Shown here: positions 14,693 to 25,810 of the stretch, in pieces
Position numbering within the stretch: the first letter of the stretch is position 1
How the letters are laid out: each line of letters begins with the position of its first letter
Origin: an uncultured Alphaproteobacteria bacterium
Lineage (GTDB): Bacteria; Pseudomonadota; Alphaproteobacteria; HIMB59; GCA-002718135
DNA length: 32,228 nucleotides
Assembly (NCBI GenBank): GCA_902622475.1
Contig: CACNPW010000011.1
Location: 1-32,228 of the forward strand
Direction of reading: 5' to 3'
Program-made: the position numbers and the translations under genes
The notes under the pieces: generated by a model
What the model saw: the letters and a program-made list of their open reading frames with translations, nothing else
What the model was told of the DNA's origin: nothing
The model's database searches: none

Positions 14693-15378
14693 AAATAACA
14701 AAGAATAGAAAACAAATGTTAGATAATTTTGACACTACAAAGGTTTATGAGCCATTAGAAGCAATTAAAATTTTAAAAGAAAAATCTTACGTAAAGTTTA
14801 AAGAGACAATTGATATTTCAATAAATCTTGGAATTGATAGTAACAAAACTGATCAAAATATTAAAGGTGTTGTAAATCTTCCTAATGGAACAGGAAAAGC
14901 TGTAAAGGTTGCAGTAATTGCAAATGAGGACAAACAAAAAGATGCTAAAAATAATGGTGCAGACTTGGTTGGAAGTGATGATTTGATTGAAACAATTTCT
15001 AAATCAAAAATAGAATTTGATGTTCTAATTGCGACTCCAGATATGATGCCTAAATTAGGTAAAGTAGCAAAAATACTAGGTCCAAAAGGATTAATGCCTA
15101 ATCCTAAACTTGGAACAGTAACAAATGAAATTGCTAAATCAGTAAAGGATGCAAAATCAGGACAAGTTAAGTTTAAAAATGATAAATCTGGTATTGTACA
15201 TGCTGGTGTTGGTAAAATAGAATTTAGTGAAGATGATTTGTTAGAAAATATTAAAACTTTTTATTCTTCAGTAGTTAAAAGCAAACCTGATACTGTTAAG
15301 GGTTCTTTTATAAAAAAGGTTACCATAGCTTCAACTATGGGAATTGGATTAAATATTAATCAAGCTAGCTTGCGTTAA
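14689..15378 (+). CDS. rplA: 50S ribosomal protein L1
   Basis: 229 residues; builds the L1 stalk that moves deacylated tRNA from the E site. [34 protein letters not shown] core sequence around residues 120-145 is characteristic, written here only as a reference to its conserved [11 protein letters not shown] element. The start overlaps rplK (ATGA). In many bacteria L1 represses its own operon by binding mRNA; I see no matching site upstream. The end of the gene contains a 12-bp palindrome (CAAGCTAGCTTG, 15361-15372) just before the structured L10 leader. Confidence 0.98.
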   Translation: MKITKNRKQMLDNFDTTKVYEPLEAIKILKEKSYVKFKETIDISINLGIDSNKTDQNIKGVVNLPNGTGKAVKVAVIANEDKQKDAKNNGADLVGSDDLIETISKSKIEFDVLIATPDMMPKLGKVAKILGPKGLMPNPKLGTVTNEIAKSVKDAKSGQVKFKNDKSGIVHAGVGKIEFSEDDLLENIKTFYSSVVKSKPDTVKGSFIKKVTIASTMGIGLNINQASLR

Positions 15379-15389
15379 TTAATCCAATA

Positions 15390-15406
15390 GATGATCTTTG
15401 ATCATC
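15390..15406 (+). other. Seven-pair hairpin 5' of the L10 leader
   Basis: GATGATC-TTT-GATCATC is a perfect inverted repeat with a 3-base loop, starting 12 bases after the rplA stop and ending one base before the L10-leader closing stem. It may separate the rplKA and rplJL segments of the mRNA. Confidence 0.45.
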
Positions 15407-15407
15407 A

Positions 15408-15485
15408 CCTGTCAAAGACTGCAGGAGCTTTAAGCTTAATACCCTGCATAGACTGAAGCGAGTCATTGATTTGCTTCTTGACAGG
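15408..15485 (+). promoter_or_regulatory. L10 leader: autoregulatory rplJL mRNA element
   Basis: CCTGTCAA (15408-15415) pairs perfectly with TTGACAGG (15478-15485) as a closing stem. Inside are TGCAGG/CCTGCA (15420-15425 with 15443-15448), an AGACTGCAGG-type stretch typical of alphaproteobacterial L10 leaders, and a second arm GAAGC/GCTTC (15455-15459 with 15473-15477). In other bacteria the L10-(L7/L12)4 complex binds such a leader and represses translation of rplJL. Position directly upstream of rplJ fits. Confidence 0.75.
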
Positions 15486-15489
15486 CTTT

Positions 15490-15516
15490 AAATTAGTTTG
15501 GTGGGCAAACTAATTT
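15490..15516 (+). other. Eleven-pair perfect hairpin between L10 leader and rplJ
   Basis: AAATTAGTTTG (15490-15500), loop GTGGG, CAAACTAATTT (15506-15516): eleven uninterrupted pairs, then TTAGC. The T-run after it is only four bases (15514-15517), partly within the stem, so a strong terminator is doubtful. It ends 45 bases before the rplJ start. Possible attenuator, RNase III site or translational spacer. Confidence 0.5.
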
Positions 15517-15561
15517 TAGCTAATATTGGATCTTTTGTGTCCAATTAAAACCGAGGTTGAC

Positions 15562-16083
15562 GTGAAACGTTCTGAAAAAAAAGATTTTGTAAGTAGTCTC
15601 AAAGAAGACTTTACTAATGCTACCTCTGTAATTGTGGCTGAATATTCTGGGCTTACAGTTAATGAAACAGAGGAACTTAGAAAAGAAATGAGAGATAATG
15701 GAGCAAAATTTAAAGTAACTAAGAACAGACTCACTAAACTTGCTATCTCTGAAACTCAATTTAAAGATATTTCAGAACTTTTCAAAGGTCCAACAGCAAT
15801 TGCCTATTCTGATGATGCAGTAGCACCAGCCAAAGTAGCAGTTAGTTTTGAGAAAAAATTTGAAAAGTTTAAAATTATTGGCGGAGGCTATAATGGTGAG
15901 AAAATTGATAAAGAAAAAATTGATTTTCTTGCAAAATTACCTTCTTTAGATGAGTTAAGAGGAAAAATAATAGGATTAATTTCTGCGCCAGCTCAAAAGA
16001 TAGCGTCAATTGCAGTTGAACCTGGAGCGCAAATTGCCAGATTAATTAGTTCTAATAGTAGCAATAAACAAGAGTCGAACTAG
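15562..16083 (+). CDS. rplJ: 50S ribosomal protein L10
   Basis: 173 residues from GTG 15562. L10 anchors L7/L12 dimers on the ribosomal stalk and, with them, represses its own mRNA. I chose GTG because GAGG at 15553-15556 lies 5 bases ahead and the protein then begins (V)KRSEKKDFVSSLK, the canonical L10 start; the TTG at 15526 would add 12 unconserved residues and overlap the leader structures. The N-terminal rRNA-binding domain includes VTKNRLTKLA around 54-63, and the C-terminal helix that holds L7/L12 is present. rplL follows after 18 bases. Confidence 0.96.
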   Translation: MKRSEKKDFVSSLKEDFTNATSVIVAEYSGLTVNETEELRKEMRDNGAKFKVTKNRLTKLAISETQFKDISELFKGPTAIAYSDDAVAPAKVAVSFEKKFEKFKIIGGGYNGEKIDKEKIDFLAKLPSLDELRGKIIGLISAPAQKIASIAVEPGAQIARLISSNSSNKQESN

Positions 16084-16101
16084 GTATATAAGGAGAAATA
16101 A

Positions 16102-16479
16102 ATGGCTGATTTAAATAAAATTGTTGAAGATCTCTCTTCACTCACCGTTCTTGAAGCAGCTGAATTAAGTAAATTGCTTGAAGAAAAATGGGGTGTATCT
16201 GCCGCTGCACCAGTTGCAGTTGCCGCAGCTCCAGCCGCAGGTGGTGGAGAAGCTGCTGCAGAAGAGAAAACAGAATTTGATATTGAACTATCTGAATCTG
16301 GATCTAATAAAATTGCAGTTATTAAAGAAGTAAGAACCATTACTGGTCTTGGCTTAAAAGAAGCAAAAGATCTAGTTGAAGGTGCACCTAAACCACTTAA
16401 ACAAGGGGTTAAAAAGGAAGAAGCTGAAGAAATGAAAAAAGCATTAGAGGCAGCTGGAGCAAAAGTTGCACTAAAATAA
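16102..16479 (+). CDS. rplL: 50S ribosomal protein L7/L12
   Basis: 125 residues. N-terminal dimerisation domain (about 1-33), an alanine/proline/glycine hinge (35-53), and the factor-binding C-terminal domain with [19 protein letters not shown] around 81-99. It recruits translation GTPases to the ribosome. AAGGAG at 16090-16095 is a strong Shine-Dalgarno, stronger than those of neighbouring genes, which fits the four-to-six-fold higher synthesis known for L7/L12. A strong hairpin follows the stop. Confidence 0.98.
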   Translation: MADLNKIVEDLSSLTVLEAAELSKLLEEKWGVSAAAPVAVAAAPAAGGGEAAAEEKTEFDIELSESGSNKIAVIKEVRTITGLGLKEAKDLVEGAPKPLKQGVKKEEAEEMKKALEAAGAKVALK

Positions 16480-16480
16480 A

Positions 16481-16506
16481 TTGTTGGCCTTTAAAAAGGC
16501 CAACAA
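16481..16506 (+). terminator. rplL-rpoB intercistronic hairpin (attenuator or processing site)
   Basis: TTGTTGGCCTTT (16481-16492) and AAAGGCCAACAA (16495-16506) are exact complements; with a realistic loop of TTAAAA the stem has ten pairs including four G-C. It begins 1 base after the rplL stop. No T-run follows, so it should not stop all transcription. E. coli has a partial attenuator and an RNase III site at the same place, lowering rpoBC relative to rplJL. Confidence 0.6.
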
Positions 16507-16535
16507 ACATATAAAGAGTAAATATAGGAGATTAA

Positions 16536-19500
16536 GTGAGTTTAGATTATATTAACATTAAGAAAATTAGAAAATCTTTTGGTAAAATTCCCCTAGTTAC
16601 ATCTTTGCCAAATTTAGTTGAGGTTCAAAAAAGATCATTTGACAGCTTTCTTCAACTTAGAATTGATCCTGATAAAAGAGAAAATATAGGTCTCCACTCA
16701 ATTTTCAAATCTGTTTTTCCAATCCATGATTATGCAGAAAGAGCAACAGTTGATTATGTTAGTTATAATTTAGGCGTACCTAAATATGATGTAGAAGAGT
16801 GTTCCCAAAGAGGTATGACATATGGAACTCCACTTCTTGTAAATTTCCGATTAATAATTTGGGATATTGATGAAATAGCAGGTACTAAATCTGTACGAGA
16901 TATTAAAGAGCAAGAAGTTTATATGGGCGACATACCTCTTATGACAAATAATGCAACATTTGTAGTTAATGGCACTGAAAGAGTAGTTGTTAGTCAAATG
17001 CATCGATCGCCTGGTGTCTTTTTTGATCATGATTTTGGTAAAACCCATACAAGTGGGAAATATCTTTTTAATGCAAGGATCATTCCATATAGAGGCTCTT
17101 GGTTAGATTTTGAGCATGATGCAAAAAACAACATTCATGCAAGAATTGATAGAAAAAGAAAGTTTCCAGTTACAACATTATTTAAATGCCTTTTAAGCAA
17201 ACAATCCGAAAACTATATCAATGATTGTGAAAAAAACAAAATTGAGCCTGACCCTAAAAGAATACTTGGAATGACAGGTGAAGAAATATTATCATTATTT
17301 TATGAAAATGTAATATATAGAAAAAATGAATTTGGCTGGGCATTTAAACAAGATTTATCTTTTTACAAAGGTAAAATTCTAAATTTTGATTTAATTGACT
17401 CTAAAAATGGAAAAATTATTCTATCTAAAGGTACAAAAATAAATCAAAAAATTATTAAAGATTTTAAAAAGAAAAATGTTTCTAACTTTACTTTATCAGA
17501 GGAGTCTATTCACGGCTTTTTCTTATCTTCAGATATAATTGATGAAAAAACAGGTAAAATATTTTTTGAAGCGGGACACGAAATAGATGATGAGTTTATT
17601 CAGTTTATAAATGAAAATAAAATTAACAAACTCGATATCTTAAAAACTGACAACATTGAAATTGGTTCATTTATAAGAAATACCTTGCAGTTAGATAAAG
17701 CAAGATCAAGAGAAGAGGCGCTTTTTGAAATTTTCAAAATTCTAAGACCAGGTGAGCCGCCTACAATTGAAACTGCTGAAAACTTATTTAACAACCTTTT
17801 CTTTAACGCAGATCGATACGACTTATCTTCAGTGGGAAGATTAAAAATTAATGCAAAATTTAAAAAAAATACCCCAATTACTCAAAGAGTATTAGACAAA
17901 AGTGACATTATAGATGTGGTTGCACATATGCATAATTTAATAGACGGTAAAGGTGAAATTGACGATATTGATCACTTAGCTAATAGAAGAGTTAGATCAG
18001 TTGGAGAGCTTTTAGAAAACCAATATAGAATTGGTTTATTAAAAATGGACCGAGCAATCAAAGAACGATTAAGTTCGCTTGAAGTTGATAATATAATGCC
18101 TCAAGATATTATTAACGCAAAACCTGTAGTCGCTTCCATTAAAGAATTTTTTGGTTTAAGCCAACTAAGCCAATTCATGGACCAAACTAATCCATTAAGT
18201 GAAATCACCCATAAAAGAAGAGTATCCGCACTTGGTCCTGGTGGTTTAAATAGAGAAAGAGCTGGCTTTGAAGTAAGAGATGTACATCAAACTCATTATG
18301 GTAGAATTTGTCCAATTGAAACTCCAGAAGGAGCTAATATTGGCTTAATTAATAGCTTAGCATCATACTCTAGAATCAATAAATATGGTTTTATTGAAAC
18401 TCCATATAGAATTGTTAATTCAGGTAAAGTTTCAGATAAGGTAATTTATTTGAGCGCAATAGATGAAGAGGATTTTGTTATTGCCCAGGCAAATGCAGAA
18501 GTTGATTCTAAAGGAAAATTTTCTAATCAAATTGTTAGTTGTAGAAAAAATGGAGAATTTATAAATGTTGATATTGATGCAATTGATTTGATGGATGTAT
18601 CTCCTCAACAACTTGTTTCTGTAGCTTCTTCACTAATACCTTTTTTAGAAAATGATGATGCTAACAGGGCCCTTATGGGGTCAAACATGATGAGACAAGC
18701 GGTTCCGTTAATAAAGCCAAAAGCACCTCTTGTTGGTACGGGTATGGAGTATACTGTTGCGAACGATAGTGGATCTACAATTGTTGCCAAAAGAGAAGGT
18801 GTAGTTGATCAACTAGATGCTAATAGAATAGTTATTAGGATTACTGACAAGAATGATAAAAGTTTAAATAAAATTGATATTTATAACCTTTCAAAGTTCC
18901 AAAGATCTAATCAGAACACATGTATAACGCAAAGACCACTTGTAAACGTTGGAGATAAAGTTTTAAGAAATCAAGTTATTGCAGATGGACCAGCAACAGA
19001 ACTAGGTGAACTAGCGCTTGGAAGAAATGTTCTAGCAGCTTTTATGCCATGGAATGGTTATAACTTTGAAGACTCAATTTTAATATCCGAAAAAGTAGTT
19101 CAAGATGATGTATTTACTTCAATTCATGTTGAGGAATTCGAAGTTATGTCAAGAGATACTAAATTAGGACCAGAAGAAATCACTCGAGATATTCCAAACG
19201 CAAGTGAAGAAATGCTAATAAATTTGGATGAAACAGGGATAGTTTATGTAGGTGCTGAAGTAAATTCTGGTGATATTTTAGTAGGTAAAGTAACTCCTAA
19301 GGGAGAGTCACCAATGACACCTGAAGAAAAACTGTTGAGAGCCATATTTGGTGAAAAGGCTGCTGATGTTAAAGATACAAGTTTAAGAGTTCCTCCTGGA
19401 GTAAAAGGCACAATTGTTGAGATAAGAGTTTTCTCAAGAAGAGGGATAGAAAAAGATGAAAGAGCAATTAGTATAGAGAACAATCAAATTCAAGTTATTG

Positions 19501-20741
19501 CAAGAGATAGAGATGATGAACTAAAAATTTTAGAAAAAAGCTTTGGGAATCATCTACGCGAATTATTAAATGGACAAACATTTGTGTCAGGTAGTGACAA
19601 ATTTACAAAAAATTCAATTATAAAGTACGAAATGATTGAAGACTTGCAGTTAAGTGATTTACTTAAAGTAAATATTTCGGATGATAAGAAAAGTAAGCAA
19701 ATTGATTCTTTAGTAAAAAACTATGAAAATCAATTAGGAAATATCAATCAGAAATTTGAAAATAAAATTGATAAGATCCAAAGCGGAGATGAACTTCTTC
19801 CTGGTGTATTAAAATTAATCAAAGTATTTATTTCAGTGAAAAGAAAACTTCAACCTGGTGATAAAATGGCAGGAAGGCATGGTAATAAAGGTGTTATTTC
19901 AAAAATATGTCCAGTTGAGGATATGCCTTATTTGGCAGATGGTACTCCAGTTGATATAGTTTTAAATCCTCTTGGGGTCCCAAGCAGAATGAATATCGGT
20001 CAAATTTTAGAAACACACCTTGGATGGGCATCTGCATCTCTTGGAAGACAAGTAAATGAAATGATTAAAAAAATACAAACAAAGGGACAAACAGATGATT
20101 TAAGAAAAAAACTTTTAGAAATTTATAACCTTGAAAATCACAAGAAAATCATAAAAGACATGAATGATGATGAGATTTTAGAATTAGGTAACAACTTAAA
20201 AGATGGCATTCCTTTTGCTACACCAGTTTTTGATGGTGCAAAAGAAAAAGATATAACTGAATTATTATCTCAATCAGGTGTTTCAAACACTGGTCAAGAA
20301 ATACTTTATGATGGAATTACAGGTAAAAAATTTGAGAGACCAGTAACAGTTGGATATATGTATATGCTAAAACTACATCACCTTGTAGATGAAAAAATTC
20401 ACGCAAGATCAATTGGACCTTATAGCTTGGTAACCCAACAACCTTTAGGAGGAAAAGCGCAATTTGGTGGTCAAAGGTTTGGTGAAATGGAGGTTTGGGC
20501 TTTGGAAGCATACGGCGCCGCTTACACTCTTCAAGAAATTTTAACAATTAAATCTGATGATGTAGCAGGAAGAACCAAAGTATATGAATCAATTGTTAAA
20601 GGTGATAATAATTTTGAATCTGGTACTCCAGAGTCATTTAATGTCATGGTGAAGGAGTTAAGGTCTCTTGGTTTAAACTTAGATTTTAAAGAAAATCTAA
20701 GAGATAATAATATAACTAACTTAATAGGGTCAGATGAATAA
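16536..20741 (+). CDS. rpoB: DNA-directed RNA polymerase subunit beta
   Basis: 1401 residues starting at GTG 16536 behind GGAG (16527-16530). The rifampicin pocket is unmodified: SQFMDQTN begins at Ser545, and Asp549, His559 and Ser564 match E. coli Asp516, His526 and Ser531. The C-terminal [13 protein letters not shown] lies at 1316-1328. The segment around 270-360 ([15 protein letters not shown]) is the lineage-variable insertion region and is very Lys/Ile-rich. The stop overlaps the rpoC start by 8 bp, coupling beta and beta' synthesis. Confidence 0.99.
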   Translation: MSLDYINIKKIRKSFGKIPLVTSLPNLVEVQKRSFDSFLQLRIDPDKRENIGLHSIFKSVFPIHDYAERATVDYVSYNLGVPKYDVEECSQRGMTYGTPLLVNFRLIIWDIDEIAGTKSVRDIKEQEVYMGDIPLMTNNATFVVNGTERVVVSQMHRSPGVFFDHDFGKTHTSGKYLFNARIIPYRGSWLDFEHDAKNNIHARIDRKRKFPVTTLFKCLLSKQSENYINDCEKNKIEPDPKRILGMTGEEILSLFYENVIYRKNEFGWAFKQDLSFYKGKILNFDLIDSKNGKIILSKGTKINQKIIKDFKKKNVSNFTLSEESIHGFFLSSDIIDEKTGKIFFEAGHEIDDEFIQFINENKINKLDILKTDNIEIGSFIRNTLQLDKARSREEALFEIFKILRPGEPPTIETAENLFNNLFFNADRYDLSSVGRLKINAKFKKNTPITQRVLDKSDIIDVVAHMHNLIDGKGEIDDIDHLANRRVRSVGELLENQYRIGLLKMDRAIKERLSSLEVDNIMPQDIINAKPVVASIKEFFGLSQLSQFMDQTNPLSEITHKRRVSALGPGGLNRERAGFEVRDVHQTHYGRICPIETPEGANIGLINSLASYSRINKYGFIETPYRIVNSGKVSDKVIYLSAIDEEDFVIAQANAEVDSKGKFSNQIVSCRKNGEFINVDIDAIDLMDVSPQQLVSVASSLIPFLENDDANRALMGSNMMRQAVPLIKPKAPLVGTGMEYTVANDSGSTIVAKREGVVDQLDANRIVIRITDKNDKSLNKIDIYNLSKFQRSNQNTCITQRPLVNVGDKVLRNQVIADGPATELGELALGRNVLAAFMPWNGYNFEDSILISEKVVQDDVFTSIHVEEFEVMSRDTKLGPEEITRDIPNASEEMLINLDETGIVYVGAEVNSGDILVGKVTPKGESPMTPEEKLLRAIFGEKAADVKDTSLRVPPGVKGTIVEIRVFSRRGIEKDERAISIENNQIQVIARDRDDELKILEKSFGNHLRELLNGQTFVSGSDKFTKNSIIKYEMIEDLQLSDLLKVNISDDKKSKQIDSLVKNYENQLGNINQKFENKIDKIQSGDELLPGVLKLIKVFISVKRKLQPGDKMAGRHGNKGVISKICPVEDMPYLADGTPVDIVLNPLGVPSRMNIGQILETHLGWASASLGRQVNEMIKKIQTKGQTDDLRKKLLEIYNLENHKKIIKDMNDDEILELGNNLKDGIPFATPVFDGAKEKDITELLSQSGVSNTGQEILYDGITGKKFERPVTVGYMYMLKLHHLVDEKIHARSIGPYSLVTQQPLGGKAQFGGQRFGEMEVWALEAYGAAYTLQEILTIKSDDVAGRTKVYESIVKGDNNFESGTPESFNVMVKELRSLGLNLDFKENLRDNNITNLIGSDE

Positions 20742-23700
20742 AGAGCTTACAAATATTTTTAATCAAAGTTTAGGTGTTCAAAACTTTAATAGTCTTAAAA
20801 TTTCTATAGCTAGTCCAGACAATATTAGATCATGGTCATTTGGCGAAATTAAAAAACCTGAAACAATCAATTACAGAACTTTTAAACCTGAAAAAGATGG
20901 ACTCTTTTGCTCTAGAATTTTTGGCCCAGTCAAGGATTATGAATGTCTTTGTGGTAAATATAAAAGAATGAAATTCAGAGGTATCATATGTGAAAAATGT
21001 GGTGTTGAAGTCACTCTTTCTAAGGTGCGTAGAGATAGAATGGGTCATATTGAATTAGCTGCTCCGGTTTCACACATTTGGTTTATGAAATCTCTACCAA
21101 GTAGAATTGCAACATTGCTTGATATGACAATCAAAAATCTTGAAAAAGTTTTATATTTTGAGCAGTTTATTGTTGTTGAACCAGGCTTAACAGATTTAAA
21201 AAAAGGACAAATAATATCTGAAGAGGAATTTATTAATTATCAGGACGAATACGGTGAAGATTCTTTTAGTGCAGCAATCGGTGCTGAAGCAATCGAACAA
21301 ATGCTTTTAAGTATTGATTTAGAAGCTGATTATAACCAACTTAAGATCGATTTAACCGAAACTAAATCTGAATTAAAAAAAACAAAAATTACTAAAAGAT
21401 TAAAATTAATTGAGTCATTCATTGTATCAAAAAACAAACCAGAATGGATGATTATGAGGGTTTTGCCTGTGATTCCACCCGAATTAAGGCCACTAGTCCC
21501 ACTTGACGGCGGAAGATTTGCCACAAGTGATTTGAACGACTTATATAGAAGAGTTATCAATAGAAATAATCGTTTAAAAAGATTAATTGATTTAAGAGCG
21601 CCAGATATAATAATCAGAAACGAAAAAAGAATGCTTCAAGAGTCTGTTGACGCATTATTTGATAATGGAAGAAGAGGCAGAGTTATAACCTCAACTAATA
21701 AGAGACCTCTAAAATCTCTTTCGGATATGTTAAAAGGAAAACAAGGAAGATTTAGACAGAATCTTCTTGGTAAAAGGGTAGATTATTCTGGAAGGTCAGT
21801 AATTGTAGTCGGCCCAAATCTGAAACTTCATCAATGTGGTATCCCAAAAAAAATGGCTTTAGAACTATTTAAACCATTTATTTTTCATAAACTTGATATC
21901 TATGGATGGGCAAATACAATAAAAGCTGCAAAAAAACTTGTTGAGAAAGAAGATCCAAGAGTTTGGGATATTTTAGAGGAAGTAATAAGGGAGCATCCAG
22001 TTCTTTTAAATAGAGCTCCAACTTTACATAGATTAGGCATTCAAGCATTTGAACCTATTTTGATTGAAGGCAAATCTATTCAATTACATCCTTTAGTATG
22101 TACAGCTTTCAACGCTGATTTTGATGGTGATCAAATGGCAGTGCATGTGCCCCTTAGTCTAGAAGCTCAACTTGAAGCCAGAGTACTCATGATGAGTACT
22201 AATAATATTTTATCTCCATCAAGCGGTAAACCTATAATAGTGCCATCTCAAGATATAGTTCTTGGTATTTATTATCTATCAATATCAAGAGATAATCAAA
22301 AAGGTGAGGGTAGATACTTTATAGATTTAAATGAAGTAGAGAAAGCTTTAGAAAATTCAGATATCAATCTTCATTCAAAAATTAATGCAAGAATCATTAA
22401 TAATAATGGCGAAGCGATTACAGTCAAAACCACACCAGGAAGAATGATCTTAGGTAGCGTATTGCCAAATAATAAGAATATTACTTTTGAAATGATAAAT
22501 AAAATTTTAACAAAAAAAGAAGTAAGTAATATAATCGATACTGTTTATAGATTTTGTGGTCAAAAAGATACGGTATTATTTGCTGATCATATTATGCAAA
22601 TAGGTTTTAAATATGCTGCTATTGCGGGTATATCATTTGGAAAAGATGATCTTATTATTCCTTATGAAAAAGACAACCTCCTAAATGATACTCAAAATAA
22701 AGTTCAGGAATATGAAAATCAGTACCAAGATGGGTTAATAACACAAGGTGAAAAATATAACAAAGTTGTAGATGCTTGGTCAGAGTGTACTAATAAAGTG
22801 GCAGATAAAATGTTAGAAGTCATATCAAATCCATCTGAAACTCAGCCAATTAACTCAGTCTACATGATGGCACATTCAGGCGCTAGAGGTTCTGCAGCAC
22901 AACTTAAGCAATTGTCTGGAATGAGAGGTCTAATGGCAAAACCTTCAGGAGAAATAATTGAAAATCCTATAAAATCTAATTTTAAAGAAGGATTGTCCGT
23001 TCTTGAATACTTTACTTCTACTCATGGTGCACGTAAAGGTCTTGCGGATACTGCGTTAAAAACTGCAAGTAGTGGTTATTTAACAAGAAGATTAGTAGAT
23101 GTTGCTCAAGACGCTGTAATACGAGAAGAAAATTGCGGAACTAAAAATGGAGTCATGGTTGAAGAAATAGTTGAATCAGGAAATATAACCTCTCCTTTGA
23201 CTGAGAGAATTTTAGGCAGAACCCCAGTCGATGATATTTTAGACCAAAACAATGAAGTTATTGTTAAGTCTGGAGACATAATTTCTGAAAATCACCTGGA
23301 CTTAATATCAAAGCTTGGAATAAGATCTTTAAAAATTAGATCTGTTCTTACCTGTGATACTGAAGATGGAATCTGTTCCGTATGTTATGGAAGAGATCTT
23401 GCAAGAGGCACACCAGTTAATATTGGTGAGGCAGTAGGTATAATTGCAGCTCAATCAATTGGTGAACCTGGAACACAATTAACAATGAGAACATTCCATA
23501 TCGGAGGAGCAGCAAGTTCTTCTGTAGAACAATCAAAAGCAACCTCACCAGTTTCAGGAAAAATAAAGTTTGAAAATATAAAAATTATTGAGGATAAATT
23601 TAAAAATAAGATTGTTTTAAGTAGGAATGGTAAAATCAAAATATTAGATGATAATACTGATAAATATTCCTCAAATATACCATTTGGATCTAAACTAATA

Positions 23701-24852
23701 GTTAGTGAAGGAGAGGATGTTGAAATCAACCAAACACTTGCTGAATGGGATCCATATACATTACCTATTATTGCTGAAAGAAATGGATACGTTAGTTACG
23801 TTGATTTAAAACAAGGAGTTTCTTTTAGAGAATCAATTGATGATACAACCGGTATCTCAAGTAAAATAGTAATAGATTGGAGTCAAAATCAGAAAAGCAA
23901 AAATTTTAAACCTGCGATTAATATAACAGATAACAAAGTAGGTGAAAAAATTGATGATAACAATTTTTCTAATTATCCAATGTCAATAGATTCAATTTTA
24001 AGTGTAGAAGATGGTCAAGAAGTTACAGCAGGACAGGTTATTGCAAGAATTCCAAAAGAATCATCCAAAACAAAAGATATAACTGGAGGATTGCCAAGAG
24101 TAGCTGAACTGTTTGAAGCTAGAAAACCAAAAGATCCAGCTATAATGTGTGAGATAGATGGAAAAATTTCTTTTGGTAAAGATTACAAAAATAAACGTAG
24201 AGTTATAATTAACTCTTTAGATGAAAAAGATTCTTTTGAACTTTTGATTCCAAGGTCAAAATACTTAAATGTTCAAGAGGGTGATTTTGTAAAAAAAGGA
24301 GATATTTTAGTTGAAGGTACTCCAGTTCCACACGATATATTAAGAATATTGGGTGTTGAAGAGTTAGCTAGATACCTAGTTAGAGAGGTACAATCAGTTT
24401 ACAAACTTCAAGGTGTTTATATTAATGATAAGCACATAGAAACAATTGCAAGACAAATGCTCCAAAAGGTTCTTATTAAAGATCCAGGAGAATCAAATTT
24501 AATTTCCGGAGAACAAATTCAAAGAAGAGATGTAATTAAACTTAACAAAATACTTATTAGTGAAAATAAAAAAGAGGTTGTATATGAGCCAGTTCTTTTG
24601 GGAATAACTAAAGCAAGTTTACAAACCGGCTCATTCATATCAGCAGCTTCTTTTCAGGAAACTACAAAAGTTCTTACTGATGCTGCCACATTAGGAAAAG
24701 TTGACACACTAAAGGGTTTGAAAGAAAATGTTATTGTCGGAAGATTAATTCCTGCAGGAACTGGAAAACTGACCACCGATTATGAAAATATAGCAATTGA
24801 AGCAGATATGAATATAGCTAATGAAAAAAAGCCAGAAAATATAGAAAATTAG
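20734..24852 (+). CDS. rpoC: DNA-directed RNA polymerase subunit beta'
   Basis: 1372 residues. N-terminal zinc site Cys71, Cys73, Cys86, Cys89; the catalytic magnesium loop NADFDGDQM at 460-468 with Asp462, Asp464 and Asp466; second zinc-binding cysteine cluster beginning at Cys874 ([13 protein letters not shown]). Bridge-helix and trigger-loop region ([18 protein letters not shown]) follows near 909-926. Starts 8 bp inside rpoB. The gene is complete. The 3' end is AT-rich and runs into a T-tract. Confidence 0.99.
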   Translation: MNKELTNIFNQSLGVQNFNSLKISIASPDNIRSWSFGEIKKPETINYRTFKPEKDGLFCSRIFGPVKDYECLCGKYKRMKFRGIICEKCGVEVTLSKVRRDRMGHIELAAPVSHIWFMKSLPSRIATLLDMTIKNLEKVLYFEQFIVVEPGLTDLKKGQIISEEEFINYQDEYGEDSFSAAIGAEAIEQMLLSIDLEADYNQLKIDLTETKSELKKTKITKRLKLIESFIVSKNKPEWMIMRVLPVIPPELRPLVPLDGGRFATSDLNDLYRRVINRNNRLKRLIDLRAPDIIIRNEKRMLQESVDALFDNGRRGRVITSTNKRPLKSLSDMLKGKQGRFRQNLLGKRVDYSGRSVIVVGPNLKLHQCGIPKKMALELFKPFIFHKLDIYGWANTIKAAKKLVEKEDPRVWDILEEVIREHPVLLNRAPTLHRLGIQAFEPILIEGKSIQLHPLVCTAFNADFDGDQMAVHVPLSLEAQLEARVLMMSTNNILSPSSGKPIIVPSQDIVLGIYYLSISRDNQKGEGRYFIDLNEVEKALENSDINLHSKINARIINNNGEAITVKTTPGRMILGSVLPNNKNITFEMINKILTKKEVSNIIDTVYRFCGQKDTVLFADHIMQIGFKYAAIAGISFGKDDLIIPYEKDNLLNDTQNKVQEYENQYQDGLITQGEKYNKVVDAWSECTNKVADKMLEVISNPSETQPINSVYMMAHSGARGSAAQLKQLSGMRGLMAKPSGEIIENPIKSNFKEGLSVLEYFTSTHGARKGLADTALKTASSGYLTRRLVDVAQDAVIREENCGTKNGVMVEEIVESGNITSPLTERILGRTPVDDILDQNNEVIVKSGDIISENHLDLISKLGIRSLKIRSVLTCDTEDGICSVCYGRDLARGTPVNIGEAVGIIAAQSIGEPGTQLTMRTFHIGGAASSSVEQSKATSPVSGKIKFENIKIIEDKFKNKIVLSRNGKIKILDDNTDKYSSNIPFGSKLIVSEGEDVEINQTLAEWDPYTLPIIAERNGYVSYVDLKQGVSFRESIDDTTGISSKIVIDWSQNQKSKNFKPAINITDNKVGEKIDDNNFSNYPMSIDSILSVEDGQEVTAGQVIARIPKESSKTKDITGGLPRVAELFEARKPKDPAIMCEIDGKISFGKDYKNKRRVIINSLDEKDSFELLIPRSKYLNVQEGDFVKKGDILVEGTPVPHDILRILGVEELARYLVREVQSVYKLQGVYINDKHIETIARQMLQKVLIKDPGESNLISGEQIQRRDVIKLNKILISENKKEVVYEPVLLGITKASLQTGSFISAASFQETTKVLTDAATLGKVDTLKGLKENVIVGRLIPAGTGKLTTDYENIAIEADMNIANEKKPENIEN

Positions 24853-24863
24853 TAATTTTTTTT
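24845..24863 (+). terminator. Weak candidate terminator after rpoC
   Basis: AAAATT-AGT-AATTTT forms a six-pair hairpin over the rpoC stop codon, merging into eight T residues (24856-24863). The stem is all A/T with a three-base loop, so partial termination at most. Confidence 0.3.
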
Positions 24864-24873
24864 GTATATCTGC

Positions 24874-24902
24874 TTGACTTTAATGAAATGAGTTAATAAA
24901 GA
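24874..24902 (+). promoter_or_regulatory. Predicted promoter of the str-S10 operon
   Basis: CTTGACT (TTGACT at 24874-24879) is a good alphaproteobacterial -35. For the -10, TAATAA (24894-24899, spacer 14) is the better box and TAAAGA (24897-24902, spacer 17) the better spacing. The start would lie about 50 bases before rpsL. Confidence 0.45.
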
Positions 24903-24905
24903 CCC

Positions 24906-24928
24906 CTACGATTTGTTAAAGGTCGTGG
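24906..24928 (+). promoter_or_regulatory. Leader hairpin upstream of rpsL
   Basis: CTACGA (24906-24911) can pair with TCGTGG (24923-24928), including one G-T pair, with an 11-base loop; alternatively GACC (24901-24904) pairs with GGTC (24921-24924). The two pairings exclude each other. A role in autoregulation is possible but not supported by any recognised protein-binding motif. Confidence 0.3.
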
Positions 24929-24960
24929 ATTAATATCCAAACACTTAACTTGAGGACGAA

Positions 24961-25332
24961 ATGCCAACTATAAACCAACTTGTTAGAAAAGGTAGATCTG
25001 CTGTAAAAAAAAGGAATAAAGTTCCTGCATTAGACAAGAGTCCTCAAAAAAGAGGAGTATGCACAAGAGTTTATACAACTACTCCAAAAAAACCAAATTC
25101 AGCACTTAGAAAAGTCGCCAGGGTTAAACTAACTAATGGACAAGAAGTATCAGCTTATATACCCGGTGAAGGTCATAACTTACAAGAACACTCAGTTGTT
25201 TTAATTAGGGGTGGTCGTGTAAAAGATCTTCCAGGTGTAAGATATCACATTTTAAGAGGAACATTAGATACTCAGGGAGTTTCGTCAAGAAAACAAAGGC
25301 GATCACTCTATGGAGCAAAAAGACCGAAGTAA
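24961..25332 (+). CDS. rpsL: 30S ribosomal protein S12
   Basis: 123 residues; decoding-centre protein. TPKKPNSA places Lys43 and RVKDLPG places Lys88, the residues whose change gives streptomycin resistance, so the sequence is the sensitive type. GAGGA at 24952-24956 is the Shine-Dalgarno. rpsG starts after 2 bases, leaving no room for the S7-binding operator found between rpsL and rpsG in E. coli. Confidence 0.99.
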   Translation: MPTINQLVRKGRSAVKKRNKVPALDKSPQKRGVCTRVYTTTPKKPNSALRKVARVKLTNGQEVSAYIPGEGHNLQEHSVVLIRGGRVKDLPGVRYHILRGTLDTQGVSSRKQRRSLYGAKRPK

Positions 25333-25334
25333 TT

Positions 25335-25805
25335 ATGTCTAGAAGAAGAGCAGCAGAGAAAAGAACTATACTTCCAGATCACAAATACAAAGATTTAGTA
25401 TTAGCAAAATTTATGAACAGAATTATGCTCGATGGTAAAAAATCTACTTCAGAAAGAATTGTATACGGAGCTTTTGATTTAGTTTCTAAAAAAACAGATA
25501 AAACTCCAATTGAATTTTTTCATGAAGCTTTGAACAATGTTAAACCATCATTAGAAGTAAGATCTCGTAGGGTTGGCGGTGCTACTTATCAAGTACCTAT
25601 GGAAGTTAGACCAAAAAGAGCACAAACTTTAGCTATGAAATGGATTGTTGACTCAGCTACAAAAAGAAATGAAAAAACTATGAGAGAAAGAGTTGCTAAT
25701 GAAATAATTGATGCATTTAACAACAAAGGTAATGCAGTAAAAAAAAGAGAAGAAACTCATAAAATGGCTGACGCAAATAGAGCATTTTCACACTTTAGGT
25801 GGTAA
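25335..25805 (+). CDS. rpsG: 30S ribosomal protein S7
   Basis: 156 residues; nucleates assembly of the 30S head. The conserved start [10 protein letters not shown], the [16 protein letters not shown] region (about 32-47), the [18 protein letters not shown] hairpin near 78-95 and the terminal HFRW are typical. The final codons overlap the only upstream alternative (GTG) of fusA. Confidence 0.99.
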   Translation: MSRRRAAEKRTILPDHKYKDLVLAKFMNRIMLDGKKSTSERIVYGAFDLVSKKTDKTPIEFFHEALNNVKPSLEVRSRRVGGATYQVPMEVRPKRAQTLAMKWIVDSATKRNEKTMRERVANEIIDAFNNKGNAVKKREETHKMADANRAFSHFRW

Positions 25806-25810
25806 ACATT

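Noticed and set aside
15526..15561. Upstream TTG start for rplJ.
   Set aside because: It lacks a Shine-Dalgarno, adds residues not typical of L10, and lies within the leader; GTG 15562 has GAGG at the right distance.
16080..16340. Reverse-strand alanine/serine-rich frame opposite rplL.
   Set aside because: Shadow of the Ala-rich hinge of L7/L12; no ribosome-binding site or homology.
25799..25810. GTG start for fusA four codons upstream.
   Set aside because: Overlaps the rpsG end; ATG 25811 gives the standard EF-G N-terminus with AGGTGG 8 bases ahead.
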